Shown here piece after piece: positions 14,125-19,893 of a stretch of 19,893 nucleotides of DNA (its first letter is position 1; each line of letters begins with the position of its first letter). The stretch spans positions 1 to 19,893 of the forward strand of contig CAYPPG010000096.1 in assembly GCA_964412555.1 (NCBI GenBank). The letters are read 5' to 3'. The notes below the pieces were generated by a model, which saw nothing but the letters and a program-made list of their open reading frames with translations, did not search any database and was not told the origin of the DNA. A program made the position numbers and the translations under genes. This DNA comes from CAYPPG01 sp964412555. GTDB lineage: Bacteria; Hinthialibacterota; Hinthialibacteria; Hinthialibacterales; Hinthialibacteraceae.

Positions 14125-16854
14125 TTAATTGGATATGTATTGCCAGTTTGCAACATTTGTCGTCTCTTTGCTTGCCCAAGGAACATCGTCGGGAAAAAGA
14201 GTTGCTGTAATATCCATAAATAAATTAGCCGGTGCGTATATGCCTGCATTATAATTGATAATGATTGTCGTATTTTTCTGGGGATAATAATACATACTCG
14301 AACAAAAACCGTTAATACTTCCACTGTGTCCCCAAAAAACTGCCTGATTAATAATTCCTTCACCATATCGAATCCATTCAGGAGTTTCAAAGAAGGAATC
14401 AGCTTGCAATCGGGAAATTTGTATTTCTGGGGGTAAGAGGTCACCTTCATAAAGTACTTTCACAAAAGATTTCAAGTCATACAAGTTTGAAATCATGGCT
14501 CCGGCTCCTCCACTAAAACTCGGTGAAATTTCAGTATGATCAATCCATTGGCCGGTTTCAAGATTTTCATCATACCCTCTATTATTACCGGGTAAAAATA
14601 TATCGGTCGGATAGAAAGTATGCTGCAATCCCAAAGGAGTTGTGATCCGGTTTGCAATTTCATCGGCCAATGAACTTCCCGTTACTTTTTCAACAATGGA
14701 TTCGAGAAGAATAAAATTCGTATTGCAATAGATCACTTTTTCTCCCGGCGTTTCGAATTCATCTGTACGGTCGTAGATGGGGGCAAGAAGTGTATTGAGG
14801 GGGAAAAGTTTTAAAATATTGTTATATGTAAAATAATCAAATTCTTCCGTTGTGTAATCGGGAATCCCGGACTTCATTCGCATCAAATCGCTGATCGTGA
14901 TTTTGTCGGCGTTGTGGAAATCGGGGAAGAAATTGGAGAGCGGAGTCGAATAGTCCAATAATCCTTCCTGAATCAGTTGCAAAACGACGGTCGCGGTAAA
15001 CGTTTTTGTGATACTACCGATGCGGAATGGATCCTCGAGCGTTCTCGGTTCGTTGGTTTCTATGTTGGCAAGTCCCCTGGCCGCTAGGTATTTTCCTCTA
15101 CCCGGTACCCAAACTCCAACGACTGCACCCGGTACTTTTCCTGCTTGCATTTCTTTGTCAACCAAAGCGTCCAATTGGTTTACGATCGTTTGTGGAAACC
15201 AGGGAATATCACTACTGGGATCCTCAATCCGTGTAAACTCGCCGAAATCGGCATCGGAATTTAATGTTTCGACACTCATCGATTGAGCGACACCGTTTGA
15301 GTCAAGATGAAAAACGGTGAAATCAGCATAATCCATAAATTTAGGAATCGATGTCATAAACGCATTTCCATCCCATGGTGTAAGAATGACAGGTTGTTGT
15401 TGTGGTCCAATTGTAAGAAGAAGTTCCCCAGCGTTCTCGTTATGAATGACGGAAACGGTTCCGAAATAGGAATTGGCATAATGCCCGGCCAGCGAATCCA
15501 AATCCGGTGGCGGAGAAGGATTTTGGGGAAGCTTTGGCGGTTGCTGTTCTGCAATCTCAGCCTCAAGACTTTCCATATATAAACCATTTCGATCTATCAA
15601 GTTTTCTTTTTGGAAATAACGGTCATAGAACGCCAGATGAAGGGTGTCACCGATGCTGGCATTGCGCAAGTTGGCTACTAACACAAACCCAAGATTGGCT
15701 TCCGGTATAAAGGAAACCATCGAAGTTCCGGATAAGGTTCCTCCATTATGCCAAACAATGGGAGAAGGATCCTCAGTTTGATACAGCCAGCCTTGAGCAT
15801 AAAAGAATTGGGTACCGGAAACTGGAGCATATACAATCGTGTGAGGTTTGTGTAAATATTCGAGTGCGTTTTCACGGATCAATCGCTGGTTTTCAAATTC
15901 CCCTTGATTGAGCTGAAAACGGACCCACTTTGTCAAATCGGTAATGGAACATGCTATGCTGCCGGCTGGTCCGTATGTATATACCCAATCAATAAAAGGC
16001 CAATCGGGCTGCACGGGGAGGATTTCTCCCCGATACCAATTTTCCATTCGATAATGACCAAGTGTGCGATCAGGAGAAGCGAGTAGAGTGTTTAATGTGG
16101 ATGAAGCTGTCGTCATTCCCAGAGGTGTGAAGATTTGCTCTTGCAGTAATTGTTCCCATGTTTTTCCAGTTACTTTTTCCAGAAGAGCTGCTGCGTCCAG
16201 GAAGAGGGTGTTTTGATATGCAAATTCCGATCGAAAACTGGTCACGGGTTTGATATATCGCTGTAGAAACCGTGTATGGTTGCGGTCAAAGTCAAAAAGA
16301 GGCCCCATCATTCCTGAATAGGCAGGCAAACCCGAATGCTGGCTCATCATATCACGAACTTGAAACTCACGAGTTACCCATGGATCGTATAGTGTAAAGT
16401 CGGGGAGTAGAGAAACGACGGAATCTGTCCATGAAAAATAGCCTTCTTCCACCATCATGGCGACAAGTAAAGAGGTAAACGCTTTTGAAGCGGATCCGAT
16501 TTGGAATACCGTGTCGGTTGTGACCGGATCGGATTCCCCCAGCTTTTTCACGCCGAAACTTTTGCTATAAATAATCTCATCGTTTTGAACGATGGCGATG
16601 GCCATTCCCGGAATCTTCCAATCGTCCATCGCTTGTACGGCATACTGTTCAAAATCGGCTAAAATTTGCGGTAATTCCAATTCTGCAGGTGCTTTCAGTG
16701 ATACGGATTTGGATGGTTCCGTTGCTTTGAACGGAACATCAAATCGTTCCTGTAAGCCCATTTTTCCTGATTTAAGTGATTGTGTTGGCAAACATAAAAA
16801 ACATAGGGAAGCAAAAAGGCTGAAACTCCATCCGAGTTTGAGGCAGTTGATCAT
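14125..16854 (-). CDS. Exported tandem serine hydrolase (two beta-lactamase class C-type domains)
   Basis: A 909-residue protein with an N-terminal signal peptide (hydrophobic residues 8-22). Domain 1 (about 63-430) has SASK (Ser121, Lys124), YQN (213-215) and HNGG (369-372), the counterparts of SxxK, YxN and KTG/HxG. It is followed by a DUF3471-like beta domain (about 452-545). Domain 2 (about 555-890) has SITK (Ser614, Lys617), YCN (709-711) and HSG (843-845). Both active sites look complete. Family members are D-Ala-D-Ala carboxypeptidases, D-amino-acid amidases, esterases or beta-lactamases; the substrate cannot be told. One such domain per protein is normal, so two is unusual. AAAGGAG is 10 bases before the ATG at 16854. 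The gene lies just downstream of a related single-domain gene. Confidence 0.94.
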   Translation of the reverse strand: MINCLKLGWSFSLFASLCFLCLPTQSLKSGKMGLQERFDVPFKATEPSKSVSLKAPAELELPQILADFEQYAVQAMDDWKIPGMAIAIVQNDEIIYSKSFGVKKLGESDPVTTDTVFQIGSASKAFTSLLVAMMVEEGYFSWTDSVVSLLPDFTLYDPWVTREFQVRDMMSQHSGLPAYSGMMGPLFDFDRNHTRFLQRYIKPVTSFRSEFAYQNTLFLDAAALLEKVTGKTWEQLLQEQIFTPLGMTTASSTLNTLLASPDRTLGHYRMENWYRGEILPVQPDWPFIDWVYTYGPAGSIACSITDLTKWVRFQLNQGEFENQRLIRENALEYLHKPHTIVYAPVSGTQFFYAQGWLYQTEDPSPIVWHNGGTLSGTSMVSFIPEANLGFVLVANLRNASIGDTLHLAFYDRYFQKENLIDRNGLYMESLEAEIAEQQPPKLPQNPSPPPDLDSLAGHYANSYFGTVSVIHNENAGELLLTIGPQQQPVILTPWDGNAFMTSIPKFMDYADFTVFHLDSNGVAQSMSVETLNSDADFGEFTRIEDPSSDIPWFPQTIVNQLDALVDKEMQAGKVPGAVVGVWVPGRGKYLAARGLANIETNEPRTLEDPFRIGSITKTFTATVVLQLIQEGLLDYSTPLSNFFPDFHNADKITISDLMRMKSGIPDYTTEEFDYFTYNNILKLFPLNTLLAPIYDRTDEFETPGEKVIYCNTNFILLESIVEKVTGSSLADEIANRITTPLGLQHTFYPTDIFLPGNNRGYDENLETGQWIDHTEISPSFSGGAGAMISNLYDLKSFVKVLYEGDLLPPEIQISRLQADSFFETPEWIRYGEGIINQAVFWGHSGSINGFCSSMYYYPQKNTTIIINYNAGIYAPANLFMDITATLFPDDVPWASKETTNVANWQYISN

Positions 16855-16893
16855 GGTTGAAATACTCCTTTGTAAAGTTGAATGATCAATATG

Positions 16894-16907
16894 ATGATTA
16901 TAATCAT
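16894..16907. promoter_or_regulatory. 14-base perfect palindrome over a TATAAT box
   Basis: ATGATTATAATCAT reads the same on both strands and contains a consensus TATAAT on the minus strand (16897-16902), 40 bases before the tandem hydrolase start. The -35 region is weak (TTTTCT at 17 bases). An AT-rich palindrome centred on a -10 box suggests a repressor operator, though AT-rich palindromes also arise by chance. Confidence 0.45.
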
Positions 16908-17034
16908 TGCTAAAAAAATAGAAAACTCAACCTATTCGATTTATGGGCAATGAAAATCGTGGAATGGGGCTGGATACCAGACCCATTTCGAAGGATTTCT
17001 GTTTGTCTGATTTGTGGATAGAATTAAGATTTTC

Positions 17035-18165
17035 TTATTTCAAATTACGCCATTTGTCAACATTGGATGGAAGAATCAATGGCAGGACTTGTTGAAAAAA
17101 GTGGTTGAATACTTCATCCTTCACCATATTCAACTCGTTCTTCCAATAAATCAACATCGCTCCGGTTTCTGGTATATAGGTAGCCAAACTGATAAATGCA
17201 AACGTTCCGCCTGTGTGCCCATAACCAACTCGTGAGTGGCTGATTCCCAGACCGTACGTGTAGCCTGACTCTTTGGTCATTGTGATCATTTCATCCAAGG
17301 TACTTACTTTTTGAAAGAGTTGGCCATCCACCAATGCTTTGAAAAAAACTGCGAGATCTTCCACCGTGGAAATCATATGCCCATGTCCCCATTCGAAATA
17401 TAGGGGGAGATCCACAATTTTTACCCGTGTGCTATCTTTTTGTACCCAATAGCTGGTGGCATTTCCTTCTTGCGGGTAATCCTCTTCTCCTGAAAATGTG
17501 TTGTCAAGATGGAGCGGATTCAAAATGCGGGTTCGAATTTGTTCTTCCAACGTCGAAGCGCTGACATTTTCGATGATCAGTCCAAGCAAAATATAATTGG
17601 TATTCGAATATTGATAGCCTTGCCCGGGTTCGAAATACGGTTCTCCGTGTTCCAATGCATGTTGAATCAAGTCCTGTGGTGTCCATTGCTTTTGAGTGTC
17701 TTCAAAGAGTAAGTCAATGAACGCTTCGTCTTCAAAATCGTACATGCCGCTTGTATGGCTCAATAAATGGCGGAGAGTCATGGAATGTCCATTTGGAATC
17801 GCGTCAACGATCGATGCATCCAACCAATGATCGATTGTCTCATCAAGCGCAAGCTTACTTTCCTCGACCAGCTGCATGACGACCGTTGCGACAAACGTTT
17901 TGGAAATGCTGGCGATGCGAAAACGATGCTGGGCAGTCAATGGGGTTTGCGACTCCAAATCGGCGAATCCGCTTGCGCCAACAAAGGTTTCACCCTCTGC
18001 ATTGCGTGCGAGCACAGCCATACCGGGAATGCCATATTCCGCGACGGCTTGATCGAGAATATTGTGAACTTTTGAAGAAAATTCTTCCTGGCTGGCTGCA
18101 TATGATATTTGAATGAGAAACGCAAGACAGAAAACGAATAGTCGGAAATAGTTGAATGATTGCAT
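17035..18165 (-). CDS. Exported serine hydrolase, beta-lactamase class C type
   Basis: A 376-residue protein from the ATG at 18165; the in-frame TTG at 18201 is less likely, and an AAAGGA lies 11 bases before the ATG. A signal peptide (LFVFCLAFLIQISYAAS) ends near residue 25. The active-site motifs are SISK (Ser86, Lys89), YSN (186-188) and HTG (317-319), with LSHTSGMYDF in the expected place. The length is normal for a D-Ala-D-Ala carboxypeptidase/esterase of family S12 type. The SISKTFVATVVMQL stretch closely resembles SITKTFTATVVLQL of domain 2 in the neighbouring 909-residue protein, so the two probably arose by local duplication. There are 180 bases to the downstream hydrolase gene. Confidence 0.94.
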   Translation of the reverse strand: MQSFNYFRLFVFCLAFLIQISYAASQEEFSSKVHNILDQAVAEYGIPGMAVLARNAEGETFVGASGFADLESQTPLTAQHRFRIASISKTFVATVVMQLVEESKLALDETIDHWLDASIVDAIPNGHSMTLRHLLSHTSGMYDFEDEAFIDLLFEDTQKQWTPQDLIQHALEHGEPYFEPGQGYQYSNTNYILLGLIIENVSASTLEEQIRTRILNPLHLDNTFSGEEDYPQEGNATSYWVQKDSTRVKIVDLPLYFEWGHGHMISTVEDLAVFFKALVDGQLFQKVSTLDEMITMTKESGYTYGLGISHSRVGYGHTGGTFAFISLATYIPETGAMLIYWKNELNMVKDEVFNHFFQQVLPLILPSNVDKWRNLK

Positions 18166-18270
18166 GAGTTGAAGAATCCTTTCGTTGTGATGACTGAACA
18201 ATCATCGAGTATGATGTAACCCAAAAAAGGTTTTATAGAATTGAACTAGAGGAAGGTTTTCGAAACGGTG

Positions 18271-19485
18271 TCAAAGGTTTAAATCTACTTCATATTTCTC
18301 ATTCTTTTGAATCATTTCTTCCCAGGTCGCTTCACGCCCTTCATAGGCAGCCATACGTCCAAGAATGCCTGTCAGAGTGCTTTCAACCGCATCTTGACCG
18401 TGGTTGACATAATTGCCTGAGCGGATTCCTTTGACAAAATCCTTTACATTGTTGTTGATACCACTATCCCAAGTGTTATCGCGCTCTACACCCGGCCAGG
18501 GATTGTCGCCGGTGATGCGCACGGGACCCTGCCCCCAATTCGCACCGCAGTAATGCGATTCGGCAGTGCCTTGCGAGCCATACATACGAATGCAAAGGTC
18601 ATCGTAGCCTTTCAGGAACTGCCCCGAACAGAAGTCGATTTTCACGTTGTCCGGATACCAGAAGGTGCAGATAAAATGATCCCAGCAATCCCCGACATCG
18701 GTACGCGCCTGGCGTCCACCGGTACCGTACGCTCGAATCGGATGGGTGCCGATGTACCAGTTCGCCACGTCGATCACATGCACATTCTGCTCGACGATGA
18801 TGTCACCTGACAATTTTATGTCGAACACCCAATTGCGCAACCGCGCCTCATCCTTCGACATTCCTGGCTTGCTCTGCACACCGAGCCGTCCCGCGAGATA
18901 ATACGATTGGCCAAACACGAGATCGCCGATATCCCCATTGTGAACACGGCCGATGCATTCCTTGAAATTAGGGCTGTTGCGTGTTTGGAAATCGACTAGA
19001 AAATTCAACTTGCCTTTCGCCTTTTTTGAAGATTCTAAAATGCGCAGACAACCGTTTGTATCCGGTGCAACCGGCTTGGCCATCCATACGTGTTTGTTCC
19101 CTCTAATTGCCGCTTCCACTTGATCGGCGTGGAAATACGGAGGGCTGGTGACAGCCACGGCGTCCACACCGGAATCGATCAGTGCATGATAGGCATCAAG
19201 TCCTTGATAGCAGCGATTTTTCGGGATGTCATACCGGTCCTGCATGACCTGCAGCCGGTCGGCGAACGGATCCTGCGCTGCCACGACTTTGATATCGTTT
19301 TCAGCATTTTCTATGAACTTACGCGTGACGAAATTGCCGCGTCCTCCTGAGCCGGCGATTCCGATTTCAATCATCGAATTGGCGGCGGAACTGCGGACAG
19401 CTTCCGCCTGAACAAGGACCATCCCGGAAGCGGCAGTTTTCAAAAAAGAACGGCGGCTAGGTTTTTGTGTCGTGGTTTCAGACAT
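18271..19485 (-). CDS. Tat-exported Gfo/Idh/MocA family oxidoreductase with AKP in place of EKP
   Basis: A 404-residue protein. The N-terminus carries a twin-arginine signal (SRRSFLKT, residues 10-17). The Rossmann loop GSGGRG (45-50) is intact. The conserved EKP motif is AKP (136-138): the lysine is kept and the glutamate lost. QNVHVIDV (233-240) carries the family histidine (236). NAD(P)-dependent sugar or cyclitol redox chemistry outside the cytoplasm is the family expectation. AAGGGGA is 9 bases before the ATG at 19485. It differs markedly from the Gfo/Idh/MocA protein at 12417, so this is not a recent duplicate. It lies in the minus-strand block, 105 bases upstream of the serine hydrolase. 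Confidence 0.94.
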   Translation of the reverse strand: MSETTTQKPSRRSFLKTAASGMVLVQAEAVRSSAANSMIEIGIAGSGGRGNFVTRKFIENAENDIKVVAAQDPFADRLQVMQDRYDIPKNRCYQGLDAYHALIDSGVDAVAVTSPPYFHADQVEAAIRGNKHVWMAKPVAPDTNGCLRILESSKKAKGKLNFLVDFQTRNSPNFKECIGRVHNGDIGDLVFGQSYYLAGRLGVQSKPGMSKDEARLRNWVFDIKLSGDIIVEQNVHVIDVANWYIGTHPIRAYGTGGRQARTDVGDCWDHFICTFWYPDNVKIDFCSGQFLKGYDDLCIRMYGSQGTAESHYCGANWGQGPVRITGDNPWPGVERDNTWDSGINNNVKDFVKGIRSGNYVNHGQDAVESTLTGILGRMAAYEGREATWEEMIQKNEKYEVDLNL

Positions 19486-19506
19486 GGTTAGATTCCCCTT
19501 TGTAAC

Positions 19507-19531
19507 GCCGGCATCCTGCCGGCATTTTTTT
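19507..19531 (+). repeat. GC-rich palindrome with T-run, facing the plus direction
   Basis: GCCGGCA and TGCCGGC (19507-19513, 19517-19523) form a perfect 7-base stem, then seven T residues follow at 19525-19531. It has the shape of an intrinsic terminator on the plus strand, yet both flanking genes run on the minus strand. In the minus direction it is a leader hairpin just before the ribosome binding site of the oxidoreductase. It may be a dispersed palindromic element; only one copy is in this window. Confidence 0.6.
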
Positions 19532-19535
19532 ACTG

Positions 19536-19557
19536 CATGTTGGATGCATGCAACATG
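19536..19557. promoter_or_regulatory. Inverted repeat upstream of the second oxidoreductase gene
   Basis: CATGTTG (19536-19542) and CAACATG (19551-19557) flank GATGCATG, giving a 7-base stem with 8-base spacer. It lies 51-72 bases before the start codon at 19485, where an operator or promoter would be expected. Confidence 0.35.
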
Positions 19558-19623
19558 GTATCTATGGTATCATTGGCACATATATCGTAGTGGTATGAGT
19601 AGGAGAGAATCTAGGTCTGCTCT

Positions 19624-19893
19624 TTATTCTAATCCAAGCATTTCGCTTGAAGATTCCCTTTCAAAAAGATAAAAAAATCCATCCTCACAACCTACCAGCA
19701 GATCACGGATACCGTCCCCATCCCAATCCACGGTAGTCGGGGATGTCGTGTGCCCCTCGAGCTGCACTTTCGTGATATCCTCTTGATACCGAAATACAAA
19801 TTTCTGATTATCGCCGATGTTTTCGTAATAGGCGATATTTCGGGTCGGAGCCGGCGATTCTCTGGGGCTGTTGATCAACAGATCGGTATCTCC
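19624..19893 (-). CDS. 3' end of a VCBS/FG-GAP repeat protein (partial)
   Basis: An open frame enters from the right edge on the minus strand and stops at 19624, giving 89 C-terminal residues. TTVDWDGDGIRDLLVGCEDG followed by FFYLFER is a VCBS/FG-GAP beta-propeller blade with the calcium-binding DxDGDGxxD pattern. GDTDLLINS at the edge is the end of the blade before it. Such proteins are large and secreted, with surface or adhesin-like roles. No C-terminal anchor is seen. It is 138 bases upstream of the oxidoreductase gene. Confidence 0.85.
   Translation of the reverse strand, partial: GDTDLLINSPRESPAPTRNIAYYENIGDNQKFVFRYQEDITKVQLEGHTTSPTTVDWDGDGIRDLLVGCEDGFFYLFERESSSEMLGLE

Overview
The window looks like chromosomal DNA from a Gram-negative-type, free-living bacterium of moderate GC. 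Genes use standard bacterial starts with Shine-Dalgarno sites. The mix of genes resembles Planctomycetes, Verrucomicrobia and related candidate phyla (such as Poribacteria-, Hydrogenedentes- or Sumerlaeota-like metagenome bins): a giant secreted lamin-tail/CotH/LamG protein, twin-arginine-exported Gfo/Idh/MocA oxidoreductases, exported serine hydrolases, a VCBS/FG-GAP protein end and an orphan Rpn-type tail protein. I cannot place it further from sequence alone. I see no tRNA, rRNA, CRISPR array, transposase or phage gene.

Layout. 1-1925: the 3' end of an unknown gene, a single-pass membrane protein on the minus strand, trmB (tRNA m7G46 methyltransferase, minus) and a small membrane protein (plus). 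2040-7358: one 1772-residue secreted protein with three lamin-tail domains, a galactose-binding-like domain, a CotH kinase-like domain, two Fn3-like domains and a LamG-like lectin fold, ending at a strong hairpin terminator. 7430-7663: a single-cluster 4Fe-4S ferredoxin (minus) with a near-consensus promoter and a leader hairpin. 7664-8103: non-coding. 8104-8754: an exported protein that appears to join a LolA-like domain to only the last third of a thioredoxin fold. 8729-9184: a stand-alone cyclic-nucleotide-binding-type domain (minus), divergent from dprA (9359-10627) and the unknown gene just behind dprA (10642-11133). 11202-12182: an aldo/keto reductase (minus), divergent from a Tat-exported Gfo/Idh/MocA oxidoreductase (12417-13715), which is followed by an Rpn-tail-like small protein. 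14125-19893: a minus-strand block with a tandem two-domain serine hydrolase, a related single-domain serine hydrolase, a second Tat-exported Gfo/Idh/MocA protein and the 3' end of a VCBS/FG-GAP protein.

How the genes fit together. The secreted giant, the aldo/keto reductase, the two Gfo/Idh/MocA proteins and the exported hydrolases suit a lifestyle of binding and processing polysaccharides or glycoconjugates outside the cytoplasm, but no substrate can be read from the sequence. trmB and dprA are housekeeping genes. I did not find a clearly new multi-gene system. The observations most worth following are the LolA/thioredoxin chimera, the duplicated and fused serine hydrolases, and the divergent control region between the cNMP-type protein and dprA.
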